Positions 51,870 to 61,829 are shown, counted from the stretch's first letter. The stretch is 64,000 nt of DNA from Oceanidesulfovibrio marinus (GCF_013085545.1 NZ_CP039543.1:4433322-4497321); one strand, 5' to 3'. A program made the numbers and translations. Notes: generated by a model not told the origin, from the sequence alone.

Positions 51870-52187
51870 ATGTTTTGGAATCGACATCGTCACGGCAAGG
51901 GCAGGCGCTGCTCAATTCTTTCACCCGCCGAGACCGCAGGCTGCCCGGTCTGCGGAGAGTTCCAGCCCCTGAGCACCGTGGGCAAGGGCTGCCGCTGCCG
52001 CATCCGGCGTCATCGCGCCCACGGGGCCGTGCGCCAGCGCCTCATGGACATGGGGTTCGTGCCCAACACCGAGATCGAGGTCGTCCGCGTGGCCACCCTG
52101 GGCGACCCCATGGAGATCCGCGTCGGCGACTCCTTTGTTACCTTGCGCAAGCGCGAGGCCGACCAGATCGAAATTTTCGCAGCCTAG
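51870..52187 (+). CDS. feoA: FeoA domain protein with Cys-rich N-terminal extension
   Basis: A 105-residue protein with CAGGAGA before ATG 51870. Residues about 30-105 are an SH3-like FeoA domain (RRHRAHGAVRQRLMDMGFVPNTEIEVV, GDPMEIRVGDSFVTLRKREADQIEI). The N-terminal extension carries four cysteines, GCPVC and GCRC, which could bind iron or zinc. FeoA assists the FeoB ferrous iron transporter encoded 48 bp downstream. Confidence 0.93.
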   Translation: MFWNRHRHGKGRRCSILSPAETAGCPVCGEFQPLSTVGKGCRCRIRRHRAHGAVRQRLMDMGFVPNTEIEVVRVATLGDPMEIRVGDSFVTLRKREADQIEIFAA

Positions 52188-52235
52188 CTCCTCCCTGCTC
52201 GCATCCAACCTCTGCCCCTCCAACGAGCGCAATCC

Positions 52236-54743
52236 ATGTCCTCCAAACGAACCATCCTCGTGGGACTGGCCGGCCAGCAGAACTCCGGCAAGTCCACGAT
52301 TTTCAATATGCTTACCGGCGCGAATCAGCATATCGCCAACTATCCCGGCGTCACTGTGGACAAAAAGGTCGGCAGCTATCGTGACAGCGCCGGCCGTGTC
52401 GAGGTGGTGGACCTGCCCGGCACCTACAGCCTGACGTCCTTCTCCCTGGAAGAACGCGTTACGCGGGACTTTCTGCGCAACGAGAAACCCGACGCCGTGG
52501 TGAACGTTCTGGACACCTCGCAGCTCAAGCGCAGCCTTTATCTGACGTTTCAGCTGCTGGAAATGGGCATGCCCCTGGTGCTTGCCTGCAACATGGTGGA
52601 TGTTGCCGAGGCGCGGGGCATGGCGCTGGACGCGAACGTTCTCTCGTCGGCTCTGGGGGTCTCGGTTGTTACGACCGTGGGGCGCAAGGGCGCGGGCAAG
52701 GCCGATCTGCGCGATGTTATCCGCACTACGGCGTCGCGCGAATCCGGGGCCGAGACGCCGCGCACCGTGGTGGCGTATGATGAGCTGGAGCCGCACATCG
52801 CCGCCGTTGAGAAACGGTTGAACGAAGCGTCGGGTCTGGCGCTCATTGTGCCACCGCGCTGGCTGGCACTGAAGCTTCTGGAAGGGGATAGCGAGGCGGC
52901 AGGCATTCTGGAAGCCAGCCATTCGGACGCAGCCGGCGTGCTCACGCTGGTCAGGAGCCTGGCCACATCATTCGAGGAGGAGATGGACATCAGCCCGGCG
53001 GACCACATCGTGAGCTGTCGGGACGAGCTTGCGTCGCAGATCGTTGCGGCGTGTATGACGCAGGAAAAATCGAAGCGCGCCTCCCTTTCCGAGAAGGTGG
53101 ACCGCTTCGTGCTGAACCGCGCCCTTGCGCCGTTCGTGCTCGTGCTTTCGGTCTACTGCATCTATGAGCTGTCCATTGTCCAGGGCTACGAGCTGACCAA
53201 GTTCACATGGCCGGCGCTGGCCTGGCTGCGCGAGACAGTCGCGTCGCTGCTGCCGTTTCCCGGCCTGCTTGAGGACTCGCTGCTGCGCTCCCTGGTGCTG
53301 TGGATGGTGGACAGCGCGAACACGCTTTTGAACTACGTGCCGATCTTCTTCATCCTTTTCGCGCTCATCGCCATTCTCGAAGACTCCGGCTACATGGCGC
53401 GCATCGCCTTTATCCTGGACCGCATCTTCCACAGCTTCGGCCTGCACGGGCAGTCCACCCTGCCGTTCATTCTGGGCGGCGTCTTTGCCGGCGGCTGCGC
53501 CGTGCCCGGCGTGATGGCCACCAAGGGTATACCGGACGAGCGCTCGCGCCTGGCAACAATCCTGACCGTGCCGTACATGAACTGCCTGGCCAAGGTGCCA
53601 CTCTACACGCTGCTGGTGAACATCTACTTTGCGGCGCACAAGTCCTGGGCCATGCTCTTCATCTCCACCATCACCATCATCATGGCGCTGATCATCGCCA
53701 AGTTCCTCACCAGCGTGGTGCTGCGGGGCAAGGAGACGGCGCCGTTCGTCATGGAAATGCCGACGTACCACCTGCCCACTGTGCTGGGCGTGCTGCGGCG
53801 CTCGGTGGACCGTACCTGGCAGTACATCAAGAAGGTCGGGACCATTGTTGTGGCGGTCTCCGTGTGCGTGTTCTTCCTGCTGCAGTTCCCCGGTGTGCCC
53901 GAGGAGCATATGGCGGATTACCGGGGCCGCATCGACGAGGCCATGACCGAATTCCGTGCGGATGTGGCGGCCCTGGGCGAGACTCCCTATCTGCAGCTGG
54001 TGCAGGGGGAAGGCCTGGAGGATCTGGTTATCGTGTACGACGAGTACCGCGCCGCCAGGCTGGGCGGCGGGAGCAATGTGAATGAGGAGTTCGAGGCCAC
54101 CTATCCCGAGTTCTATCCGCTGATCGCCCGTAGCGGCGACGCTGCGGCCAAGAAGATCAACCGCATGCTGCGCGGGCTTTCCAACACGCGCAAGACCATC
54201 CGCAGGGAGATCCGCAGCGAACAGATCGCGAACAGCTTCTTCGGCCGTCTGGGCCGGCTCCTGGAGCCCGTCACGCACTTTGCCGGTTTTGACTGGAAGG
54301 TGAACATCGCGCTCATCAGCTCTTTTGCTGCCAGGGAGTCCAGCGTGGCCACCCTGGGCGCCATCTTCCAGGAAGGCGCCGACGAAGGCGCAACCCTGGA
54401 GCAGCGTATGGCCTCCGAAAGCAACTCCGAGGGCCGCACACCGCTGGGCGCTCTGGCCCTGATCATCTTCTTCGCTCTCTACCCGCCGTGCCTGGCGACC
54501 ACGATCATGGTCAAGGTCCAGACCGGCTCGTACAAGTGGATGCTCTTCTCCATCATGTTCCCCACCGTGCTCGGGCTTGCCGTGTCCAGCGTCGTCTTCA
54601 CGGGCGGCTCCGTGCTGGGTCTTTCCGGAGTGGAGGCCATGGGCGTGTTCTACGGCGCCGCCCTGATCCTGGCCGTGGCGCTCGCCTTTGTGCCGGACCC
54701 GGCCTGGAACGCGCCGAAAACGACATATGTTGAACAAAGCTAG
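52236..54743 (+). CDS. feoB: Ferrous iron transporter FeoB
   Basis: An 835-residue inner-membrane Fe(II) transporter. The N-terminal G domain has G1 GLAGQQNSGKST (about 10-21), NYPGVTVDKK, G3 VVDLPGTYSL and G4 ACNMVD. A guanine-dissociation-inhibitor-like helical spacer follows to about residue 280. The membrane part has two Gate domains with FILGGVFAGGCAVPGVMATKGIPDERSR and the late LISSFAARESSVATLGAIF and LALIIFFALYPPCLATT. Length is on the large side because of a polar loop of about 120 residues (about 560-680). It is co-transcribed with feoA and the following small gene. Confidence 0.97.
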   Translation: MSSKRTILVGLAGQQNSGKSTIFNMLTGANQHIANYPGVTVDKKVGSYRDSAGRVEVVDLPGTYSLTSFSLEERVTRDFLRNEKPDAVVNVLDTSQLKRSLYLTFQLLEMGMPLVLACNMVDVAEARGMALDANVLSSALGVSVVTTVGRKGAGKADLRDVIRTTASRESGAETPRTVVAYDELEPHIAAVEKRLNEASGLALIVPPRWLALKLLEGDSEAAGILEASHSDAAGVLTLVRSLATSFEEEMDISPADHIVSCRDELASQIVAACMTQEKSKRASLSEKVDRFVLNRALAPFVLVLSVYCIYELSIVQGYELTKFTWPALAWLRETVASLLPFPGLLEDSLLRSLVLWMVDSANTLLNYVPIFFILFALIAILEDSGYMARIAFILDRIFHSFGLHGQSTLPFILGGVFAGGCAVPGVMATKGIPDERSRLATILTVPYMNCLAKVPLYTLLVNIYFAAHKSWAMLFISTITIIMALIIAKFLTSVVLRGKETAPFVMEMPTYHLPTVLGVLRRSVDRTWQYIKKVGTIVVAVSVCVFFLLQFPGVPEEHMADYRGRIDEAMTEFRADVAALGETPYLQLVQGEGLEDLVIVYDEYRAARLGGGSNVNEEFEATYPEFYPLIARSGDAAAKKINRMLRGLSNTRKTIRREIRSEQIANSFFGRLGRLLEPVTHFAGFDWKVNIALISSFAARESSVATLGAIFQEGADEGATLEQRMASESNSEGRTPLGALALIIFFALYPPCLATTIMVKVQTGSYKWMLFSIMFPTVLGLAVSSVVFTGGSVLGLSGVEAMGVFYGAALILAVALAFVPDPAWNAPKTTYVEQS

Positions 54744-54752
54744 GAGCACGTC

Positions 54753-54953
54753 ATGTGGGAATATCTGATCGTCGCCCTCATCGTGGGCTGGGCTGTGTAC
54801 TTTGTCTGGAAAACTTTCTTCCGCAAGCGTGGATGCTCGTGCGGCAGCGGGACCTGCGACTCGGGCTCCAAAGGCAAGGACGCCCCGTGCTGCGGCGGGA
54901 GCGCAACCATCAAGCCCATGGCCAAGGATGCTGGCCAGGATGAAGATCGCTGA
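54753..54953 (+). CDS. FeoB-associated Cys-rich membrane protein
   Basis: A 66-residue protein. One membrane helix (YLIVALIVGWAVYFVWKTFF) is followed by a basic FRKRG and a Cys-rich tail GCSCGSGTCDSGSKG...PCCGG. This is the pattern of the FeoB-associated Cys-rich membrane protein family, which takes the place of FeoC in many anaerobes. It starts 9 bp after the feoB stop. Confidence 0.92.
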   Translation: MWEYLIVALIVGWAVYFVWKTFFRKRGCSCGSGTCDSGSKGKDAPCCGGSATIKPMAKDAGQDEDR

Positions 54954-55163
54954 GGAGTAAACGCAGGGCGACGCAGAGTTGCCCGCCAGCAGCAATGCCT
55001 GGACGAAGCGTTACGCGGGTTGCCGTCACTGGGCTCTTCGGCCTTGCTGCGTCTTTCCTCGCGTTCGATAAGTAACTATTTATTTTTGTTAAGGATATGT
55101 CCTTGATGTAGAAGGGCATGAATCGAAACCACCCCAAGTGAATCCAAACTAAGGAGAATTCGT

Positions 55164-55481
55164 ATGCGACACTTTGTATCCCTGGCTCTGCTGACCGGGC
55201 TCGTCCTCATGGCCTCAGTGGCCTTTGCCCACACGCCGCTGTGCTCGTGCTTCGACAACGGCGACGGCACCGTGCTCTGCGAAGGTGGCTTTTCCGACGG
55301 CTCTTCGGCCTCGGGCGTGAAGATGCATGTCAAGGACGGCTCGGGCAACGTGGTCCTCGAAGGCCAGATGTCCGAGAACAGCGACTTCGAGTTCGACAAG
55401 CCTGAAGGCGATTACGTAGTGGTCTTTGACGCCGGCGAGGGCCATGTCATCGAGATTCCGGGCTCCGAGATCGTCGAGTAG
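55164..55481 (+). CDS. Small exported protein
   Basis: A 105-residue protein with AAGGAGA before ATG 55164 and a clear signal peptide (LALLTGLVLMASVAFAHT). The mature part begins HTPLCSCFDNGDGTVLCEGGF, with three cysteines and a His near the new N-terminus. The rest reads like a small beta-sandwich (VKMHVKDGSGNVVLEGQM, DFEFDKPEGDYVVVFDAGEG). It lies between feo and a DUF4198-like protein. A role in periplasmic metal handling is plausible from context only. Confidence 0.8.
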   Translation: MRHFVSLALLTGLVLMASVAFAHTPLCSCFDNGDGTVLCEGGFSDGSSASGVKMHVKDGSGNVVLEGQMSENSDFEFDKPEGDYVVVFDAGEGHVIEIPGSEIVE

Positions 55482-55524
55482 CAGCGGGTACGTGCGCCGT
55501 GCGGCGGCATGCCCGCTTTTTTTG
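55482..55524 (+). terminator. Terminator-like hairpin
   Basis: AGCGGG...CCCGCT enclosing a GC-rich inner stem, followed by seven T. It separates the small exported gene from the DUF4198-like gene. Confidence 0.65.
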
Positions 55525-55536
55525 TCAAGACGTTTT

Positions 55537-55555
55537 GAGAATGGGAATCACTTTA
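55537..55555. promoter_or_regulatory. Possible weak Fur box
   Basis: GAGAATGGGAATCACTTTA matches the 19-bp Fur consensus at 13 positions and lies 18 bp before the DUF4198-like start. Weak evidence; supported mainly by the feo neighbourhood. Confidence 0.35.
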
Positions 55556-55572
55556 AAAGTAAAGGAAGGATC

Positions 55573-56394
55573 ATGAAACGATTATTGCTCGCCTTGTGTT
55601 TCACCCTTGTTACTGCGGTCCCGGCTTTCGCCCATTTCCAGATGATCTACACCCCGGAGATCGCGCTTCCGGAGGGCGACGCCCTGGACATGAAGCTCGT
55701 CTTCACCCACCCCTTCGAGGCCGGCCACACCATGGACATGGCTCCTGTGGAGGAGTTCTACGTGGTCAGCCAGCGCGGCGAGGAAGCCAAGCCCAAGAAG
55801 ACCGATCTCAAGGAGTATCTCGCGGAGATCAGCTGGACCAGCCTGACCAACTCCGGCAAGGCGTACGAGGCCAAGCTGCCCAAGAAGATCGTCCGCTCCA
55901 TGGGCGACTACGTCTTTGTGCTGGTTCCCGGCCCCTACTATGAGGAAGAGGAAGACATCTACATCCAGCAGATCACCAAGGTCGTCGCCAACGTGGGCGG
56001 CGTGCCCGGCAACTGGGGCGAGCCCGTGGGCCTGCCCACCGAAATCGTGCCCTTGGACAAGCCCTACGCCAACTGGACCGGCGGCGTGTTCCGCGGCGTG
56101 GTTCTTTCCGACGGCAAGCCGGTGGCCAACGCCGATCTTGAGATCGAGTTCATGAACCATCCGCCTGTGCCCGGCAAGAACGCATTCCAGAAAGAGGCGT
56201 TTGCCGAGGCTCCGCAGGACTCCTTCGTGACCATGGGCATCAAGACCGACGCCAATGGCGAGTTCACCGTGGGCATTCCCCATGCCGGATGGTGGGGCGT
56301 CTGCGCGCTGGGCTCCGGACCGGCCAAGGAGTTCGATGGCAAGGAACTCTCCCAGGACGCCGTCCTGTGGTTCAAGGCTGTGGACATGAAATAA
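55573..56394 (+). CDS. DUF4198-type periplasmic protein (metal-transport associated)
   Basis: A 273-residue protein with AAAGGAAGGATC before ATG 55573 and a signal peptide (MKRLLLALCFTLVTAVPAFA). The mature chain begins HFQMIYTPE with an N-terminal His, followed by FTHPFEAGHTMDM, a long beta-rich body and the late GIKTDANGEFTVGIPHAGWWG. This is the layout of DUF4198/NikK-like proteins, periplasmic partners of cobalt/nickel (and possibly iron) transporters whose N-terminal His binds metal. No CbiMQO genes adjoin it, so its partner here is more likely the Feo system. Confidence 0.85.
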   Translation: MKRLLLALCFTLVTAVPAFAHFQMIYTPEIALPEGDALDMKLVFTHPFEAGHTMDMAPVEEFYVVSQRGEEAKPKKTDLKEYLAEISWTSLTNSGKAYEAKLPKKIVRSMGDYVFVLVPGPYYEEEEDIYIQQITKVVANVGGVPGNWGEPVGLPTEIVPLDKPYANWTGGVFRGVVLSDGKPVANADLEIEFMNHPPVPGKNAFQKEAFAEAPQDSFVTMGIKTDANGEFTVGIPHAGWWGVCALGSGPAKEFDGKELSQDAVLWFKAVDMK

Positions 56395-56418
56395 CAGCTG
56401 GTTCCTGACTGTCCCAGC

Positions 56419-56460
56419 AGGCGCCGCGGCGGTGCTTCTCTCCCATTCGCCGCGGCGCCT
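56419..56460. terminator. Strong hairpin after the DUF4198-like gene
   Basis: Perfect 13-bp arms AGGCGCCGCGGCG and CGCCGCGGCGCCT around a 16-base loop. There is no T run, so it may be an mRNA 3' stabiliser or a weak terminator. Confidence 0.55.
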
Positions 56461-56523
56461 ATACCAGTAAACAGAATCGAGGAAGTGCTGAAAACGTATC
56501 GAATCAGCAAAAAGGTTCGCTCC

Positions 56524-57570
56524 ATGCCATCGAACGGAACTCTCAATACTGCTTCGCGGATGTCCGGAAAAGAAGAAAGCACCATGGTCGCGGTGTTCAT
56601 ACATTCCTTACGTTCCATTGTGCTGCAGCTCGTTGCCCCATTCGGACACCTCGTGAACATTATTTCCGGATGGGGCGTGGTCTTCAAGATCCGGCTCCTG
56701 TTGTTCTTCTGCGTGGTGGCGCCAGTTCTTGTTTCGCTCATCCTTCTGGAGGCCCATGTCCAGGATTTGCGATTGCTGCTCGTCATGTCTCTTGTGCTCT
56801 CAATCATCTGCTTCGAGCCCATGGCGAAGATCCTGAGCTATCTGCTGATTCGCAAGGAGCTCAAGGATATCGAGATGTTCTGCATGCGCCTCAAGCAGGG
56901 AGACTACAGCGGCAGCTTTGCACTGCCCCACGAGACGGACGACGAGCACGAGCTCACCGCGCTCAAGCGCAACCTGAACTGGATGGCGCATGTGATCTCG
57001 CGCCGGGAGTCGCGCCTTCACGCAGCCCTGGAGGGCGCGAACGAGGACAGGAACAGGTACGAGTCCCTTTCCAACATCGATCCGCTCACCGGCCTGGCCA
57101 ACCGGCGGCGCTTTGAAACGCGTCTTGCCGAGCTGGCCCACGAAGCCGCCGTGACCAGACGCCCGCTTTCGATCATGTTCATCGATTGCGACAAGTTCAA
57201 GAGCATCAACGACAGCATGGGGCACCAGGCCGGGGACCAGCTCCTCAAGCGCCTGGCCGCGATCATCCGGAGCAGCGTGCGGGAGTACATCGATCTGCCG
57301 TTCCGCTACGGCGGCGACGAGTTCGGCGTCGTCTGCGTCGGCATGACGTCGGAGCAGGCCGGGGAGGCGGCGGAGCGCATCTGCGACGCCTTTTACACGC
57401 ATCGCATCGGCGACGTGACCCTCAGCGTGGGGGTTGCCGGGTATGTTTCCAAGACCCGCAGTTACGATCCGCAGAGCGTCACGGATCTTGTCCAGACGGC
57501 GGACAAGGCCGCCTACCAGGCCAAGGCCCAGGGAGGAAACCAGGTGATCATCGTCCGGGAGAGCGAATGA
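56524..57570 (+). CDS. Membrane diguanylate cyclase (GGDEF)
   Basis: About 348 residues from ATG 56524, preceded by AAAGG; GTG 56485 and ATG 56584 are alternatives. Two membrane helices (IRLLLFFCVVAPVLVSLILL and LLLVMSLVLSIICFEPM) lead into a HAMP-like linker. The GGDEF domain starts DPLTGLANRRRFETRL, has DCDKFKSINDSMGHQAGDQLL and the intact active site FRYGGDEFGVV. The usual RxxD inhibitory site before it is not present in standard spacing. It should make c-di-GMP. It precedes a response regulator gene on the same strand. Confidence 0.92.
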   Translation: MPSNGTLNTASRMSGKEESTMVAVFIHSLRSIVLQLVAPFGHLVNIISGWGVVFKIRLLLFFCVVAPVLVSLILLEAHVQDLRLLLVMSLVLSIICFEPMAKILSYLLIRKELKDIEMFCMRLKQGDYSGSFALPHETDDEHELTALKRNLNWMAHVISRRESRLHAALEGANEDRNRYESLSNIDPLTGLANRRRFETRLAELAHEAAVTRRPLSIMFIDCDKFKSINDSMGHQAGDQLLKRLAAIIRSSVREYIDLPFRYGGDEFGVVCVGMTSEQAGEAAERICDAFYTHRIGDVTLSVGVAGYVSKTRSYDPQSVTDLVQTADKAAYQAKAQGGNQVIIVRESE

Positions 57571-57693
57571 TGGGAGATCCTTGTACTTCGCTGCATTCTG
57601 GCAGCCTCGGACCACAGCCGAAGCCGTCGCCTGTCTGACCAGGGTTCGTTGCCAGCTTTCCGGCGCCTATTTTCGAGAAGGAGAAGCAATGCC

Positions 57694-58761
57694 ATGACTA
57701 CGATTCAGTTTCGCAAGACTTCGCCCCAATGGATGGGAAATCTGCTGAAAGCCAACGGCTTCTCGGAGGTCGAGACCCCGAATGGCTCGAAGCTCTTCGG
57801 GCGGTGGATTCGGCACTATGGCATGATGGTCTACTGCATCATCATGAACGCCGGGCAGACCGCCACGCCGGGCACGCTGGAAGAGCCGGTCTGGGTTGGC
57901 TACTACGATGATGCTTCCCTGGCGGAGATGCGCGGGGAAGAGCGGTTCGACAACGTGGTGACGTTCTTCGAGCTGCGGGGGCAGGGCATGCCCGATGGAA
58001 GGCGCGGCGAAGCGGCGGGTAACTCGGAAGCGGCGCAGCCGTCGTCATGCCGCCATGGCCGGGCGGCAGGGGAGAGCAAGACCGTGCTGGTTGTGGAAGA
58101 GCGGCCCGAGATTGCCCTGCGCCTGAAGCAGGAGCTGGCCCCGCACAAGGTGCGCATCAGCTCGTCAGACTGCATCCAGGACGCCGTGGTCAACGGGAAT
58201 GGCTTCGACCTGATCGTGTTCGACCTCGGCAACAATCCGGAGGAGTGCCTGCAATGCATCGCCGGCCTGCAGGATCGTCTGGCGGACACGCCGTTCATTG
58301 CCCTGCACTCGATCTACGAGGAAGCACAATGCATCCGCGTCTTCGAGGCAGGGGCGGACGACTATGTCCTGAAGTACACGTCGGCGCGGGTGCTGGGCCT
58401 GCGCATCCTGGCAATCCTCAAACGGAATGCGGCGCATCCGGACACGCCTGCGGATGAGCCGGCCAGAACCATTGTGCTCGACGAGGCCGCGCGCAAGGTT
58501 CACATCGGAGGACGCCAGGTGCATCTTACATTCGTGGAGTTCCGGCTGCTCGCGTCGTTGTATAGGGCCGCGGGAAAGCAGCTCACACGCAGGCAGCTTA
58601 TCGACGATGTCTGGGGCACGCGGTTGCCCGATACCAGCCGCAGGCTGGATACCGGCATCCGCCGTCTGCGGGTCAAGTTGGGTGCGCACGCCGCGCTGGT
58701 GGAAACCGTGTACGGCCTGGGGTACCGCTTTGTGCCGTCTCCCAGGGAGGACCGCGCCTGA
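57694..58761 (+). CDS. OmpR-type response regulator with extra N-terminal domain and atypical receiver
   Basis: A 355-residue protein. Residues 1-95 form an unassigned alpha/beta domain (FRKTSPQWMGNLLKANGF, WIRHYGMMVYCIIMN). A receiver-like domain follows with KTVLVVEERPEIALRL (Glu-Glu in place of the usual acidic pair), the phosphoacceptor Asp in LIVFDLGNN and the Lys in DDYVLKYTS. The C-terminal winged helix has LTFVEFRLLASLYRAAGKQLTRRQLIDDVWG and RRLDTGIRRLRVKLG. ATG 57694 has AAGGAGA upstream. It is convergent with the hybrid kinase gene, 18 bp away. Confidence 0.88.
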   Translation: MTTIQFRKTSPQWMGNLLKANGFSEVETPNGSKLFGRWIRHYGMMVYCIIMNAGQTATPGTLEEPVWVGYYDDASLAEMRGEERFDNVVTFFELRGQGMPDGRRGEAAGNSEAAQPSSCRHGRAAGESKTVLVVEERPEIALRLKQELAPHKVRISSSDCIQDAVVNGNGFDLIVFDLGNNPEECLQCIAGLQDRLADTPFIALHSIYEEAQCIRVFEAGADDYVLKYTSARVLGLRILAILKRNAAHPDTPADEPARTIVLDEAARKVHIGGRQVHLTFVEFRLLASLYRAAGKQLTRRQLIDDVWGTRLPDTSRRLDTGIRRLRVKLGAHAALVETVYGLGYRFVPSPREDRA

Positions 58762-58779
58762 GGCGACCGAAGCCCGAGC

Positions 58780-61572
58780 CTACTGCAGCGGCGGGTGGTG
58801 CAGGACAGAGCGGATGACCTCCTCGATGGTTTCGCGCTCCACGGGCTTGGGCACATAGCCGTCAACGCCGGCTTCCAGGAACTTCTGGCGGTCTCCGGGC
58901 ATGGCGTAGGCCGTGGTGGCGATGACGGCGATCCCCTTCACGTTGTCGCCGGCCAGGCCGTTGCGTATGGCCTGGGTCGCGTCCAGGCCATTCATCACCG
59001 GCATCTGGATGTCCATGAGCACAATGTCGAAAGGCTTCAGGGAAAGCACGTCCAACGCCTGCCTGCCGTTGGTCACGGCGACGACTTGGTAGCCGAGCTT
59101 CTCCAGCAGGGCCTGCTGGGCTTTCCTGCTGATGTCGTCATCCTCGGCTAGCAGTATCCGCAACGCGGCGCCTTCCGTGTCGGCAGGCGCGTCCTCTCGT
59201 CCGGGCAGCAACGCGGCGTCGCTCTGGGCCTCGGGAAGGGGCAGGCAGAGCTCGAAGCTCGTGCCCCTGTCCACCTCGCTGCTCACGGAGATCGTGCCGC
59301 CCATGAGGTCTACGAGTCTTTTGGAGATGGCCAGACCCAGTCCGGCGCCCTGAAAGCGGCGGTTGAAGTTGGACTCGGCCTGGGTGAACGCCTCGAACAG
59401 GTGGTCCAGCTTGTCCTGCGGCATGCCGATGCCGGTATCCGTGATAGTGAAGCAGATGGTCGAGGCGCTGCCGATGGTCGCGGACATCCGCCGCACCGTC
59501 AGCTCCACGTGCCCTTTGCTTGTGAACTTGAGCGCGTTGCCTATGATGTTGCTGAGGACCTGCTGTATGCGGACGTTGTCGCCGACCACCACGCCGGGCA
59601 GGTCGGGATCGAGCATAACGCGAAGCTCGAGGTTGCTGTTCCTGGCCACGGGCGTGAACATCTGGGAGAGCGCGAGGATGGACTCGCGCAGGTCGAAGCT
59701 CTCTTCGGCGAGCTCCAGCCGATTCTCTTCGCTTCTGGAGATGTCCAGAATGTCGGAGAGCAGGCTGGTGAGCCGTCTGCTGGATTTGAGGGCCGTGTCC
59801 GTATACTCGGTCTGCTCCTGGTCGAGCTCCGTGGTCTGAATAAGCTGCAGCATGCCCTGGATGCCGTTCAGCGGGGTGCGGATTTCGTGGCTCATGTTTG
59901 CGAGAAACCGGGATTTGGCCTCGTTGGCCGCGTCGGCCTGCTCCCTGGCTTCCTCGGACTCCGCCACGAGACGCTTGAAGTCCGTGACATCCCTGCTGGC
60001 CCCGGCCACATAGCCGGTGTTGGCGCCCGGCTCGCCCACAGGGGAGAGGATGTTCTCGTAGTAACAGGCCTCTCCCGTCACCGGGCTCGTGTAGTAGGTC
60101 TCGTTGGTGAACACCTCGCCGGTGCGCAGCACGTACTCTACGCCCTGGGTCAAGGCCTGCTCGACCTCCTCGGGATAGTTCAGCTCGCGCATGGTCTTGC
60201 CGAACGCCTCCGTGGCGGAAAGTCCCCACAGGTCCAGCAGCTTCTGGTTGGCGAAGACGAATCGGCCCCTGGCGTCGAACATAAAAATGTAGTCCTGGAC
60301 CGAGGACAGGACGGCGTCCAGCTCGCGTGTGCGGCTTTGCAGTGCGTCCCTGGTGCTGAGAAGCTCCTCCCGCGATGTCTTCTTTTCTGTGATGTCGCGG
60401 ATGGATGAGCGATATCCGAGATTTTCGCCGTTGCTGTCGAATATGGGTTGCCAGGATACGGCCGCCCAGATGACGGCGCCGTCCTTGCGCACCAGCCTGA
60501 ACTCGAAGTCCTTGCCCGGTTCCCCGTGGAGGGCCGTGGTGAACTTCTGCTGCATGAAGGCCCGGTCGTCCGGATGGATCAGGGGAATGGGGAAGCCTTC
60601 CATGTCATGGCATTGCTCCGGCGTATATCCCGTGATGCGTGCGACGGCCGGGTTGACCCACAGGAGCTCGCCCTTTGGCGAAAACCAGTTTTCCCAGTCG
60701 TAGGTGTAATCGGCGATGGCCCTGAAGCGCTCCATGTGCTGGTGCAGCTCCCCCTCGTGCTGCTGCCGCAGGTGCAGCGCCTCCTTGTACGCAAGGTCGA
60801 GCCGCCCGAGCTCGTCAAGGGTGTCGGCTTTGTCGGACAGACGCATGCCGGGCGAGAGCTTCTGCGCGGTCTGTTCCAGTCGGCGGACGCGGCGCAGGAT
60901 GGATGATGTGAAGAAGAACATGGAGGCGATGCCGCCGAGGAGACCGAGGAGGAGGCTGGCGCCGACGGAGTAGCGCATTTTCGCCTTGATCGAGTCGAGG
61001 TGCTGTCTGTTTGCTGCGAGGTTCTGGTCCTCCAACGCGCGCATCTCGGCAAGCTTCTGGAAGACCTGGATCATTGTCGCCCGGCCTTGCTCGACCACCT
61101 CGGGCATTGTTTCCAGCGGATTGGGATGACTGGCGAGCCGCCAGGCCAGATCCAACCGCCTGTTGGCCAGGACGGAAAGCTCCGTGACGTTCCGGCTCTG
61201 TTCCGCGTTGTTCTGCGTCAGCCGCGTCAGTCTGTCGAGGTCGTGCATGACCAGCGCATGGGCCTTCTGGTAGCGGATGTCGGTGTCTGGCTCATTGGTG
61301 GTGAACGTTGCGTACGCTGCGCCGACCGCGCGGAAGATGTCGCCGTAGAGTCTCGATATGGAGTCGATTACCTCGATGGTCTGATTAATCTGCTTGCGCG
61401 CCTCGTTTTCCAGCTCAAGCGACGCATGGAAAAGCCATGCGCAGGAGACAAGGGACAGCACCGGTACAATGAGCACCAGATAGCCTTTTTTTCTCAGGGA
61501 CATACCGTTCCAGGCACTGACCAACCCACGGGGGGACGCCGGTTTTTCAAGAGCGGGAATCGTCACGGTCAT
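58780..61572 (-). CDS. Hybrid sensor histidine kinase with two PAS domains and receiver
   Basis: About 930 residues from ATG 61572; TTG 61587 is an alternative. An N-terminal helix ([19 protein letters not shown]), a periplasmic helical domain of about 160 residues, and a second helix ([18 protein letters not shown]) lead into HAMP. Two PAS domains follow ([36 protein letters not shown]). The HisKA domain has [15 protein letters not shown], the ATPase domain [15 protein letters not shown] and GAGLGLAIS, and the C-terminal receiver [12 protein letters not shown] with all key residues. It autophosphorylates and passes phosphate to its own receiver. The partner regulator is not certain; the convergent response regulator is a candidate. 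Confidence 0.95.
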   Translation of the reverse strand: MTVTIPALEKPASPRGLVSAWNGMSLRKKGYLVLIVPVLSLVSCAWLFHASLELENEARKQINQTIEVIDSISRLYGDIFRAVGAAYATFTTNEPDTDIRYQKAHALVMHDLDRLTRLTQNNAEQSRNVTELSVLANRRLDLAWRLASHPNPLETMPEVVEQGRATMIQVFQKLAEMRALEDQNLAANRQHLDSIKAKMRYSVGASLLLGLLGGIASMFFFTSSILRRVRRLEQTAQKLSPGMRLSDKADTLDELGRLDLAYKEALHLRQQHEGELHQHMERFRAIADYTYDWENWFSPKGELLWVNPAVARITGYTPEQCHDMEGFPIPLIHPDDRAFMQQKFTTALHGEPGKDFEFRLVRKDGAVIWAAVSWQPIFDSNGENLGYRSSIRDITEKKTSREELLSTRDALQSRTRELDAVLSSVQDYIFMFDARGRFVFANQKLLDLWGLSATEAFGKTMRELNYPEEVEQALTQGVEYVLRTGEVFTNETYYTSPVTGEACYYENILSPVGEPGANTGYVAGASRDVTDFKRLVAESEEAREQADAANEAKSRFLANMSHEIRTPLNGIQGMLQLIQTTELDQEQTEYTDTALKSSRRLTSLLSDILDISRSEENRLELAEESFDLRESILALSQMFTPVARNSNLELRVMLDPDLPGVVVGDNVRIQQVLSNIIGNALKFTSKGHVELTVRRMSATIGSASTICFTITDTGIGMPQDKLDHLFEAFTQAESNFNRRFQGAGLGLAISKRLVDLMGGTISVSSEVDRGTSFELCLPLPEAQSDAALLPGREDAPADTEGAALRILLAEDDDISRKAQQALLEKLGYQVVAVTNGRQALDVLSLKPFDIVLMDIQMPVMNGLDATQAIRNGLAGDNVKGIAVIATTAYAMPGDRQKFLEAGVDGYVPKPVERETIEEVIRSVLHHPPLQ

Positions 61573-61829
61573 ACATCCTGGTTGCAAGGAGGCAGGCTCG
61601 GGATTGAGTTGAAAATCAAATCATGTCCGCATCGTTCCATGAGTTTATATAGCTTTGTATGATAATTTATGTCCCAGATTGAACAGCTAATGTGCCGAAT
61701 GTGCGCTATAATATCACATTATTCAAGGTTCGTAGGATTTGTAACGCCACCGCCACGATCTCGGGTAGAGTTTAGGTATGCTGTAGCACGGTCCAATACT
61801 GATCGCCAAGAATATTTGCCAGGCTGATT

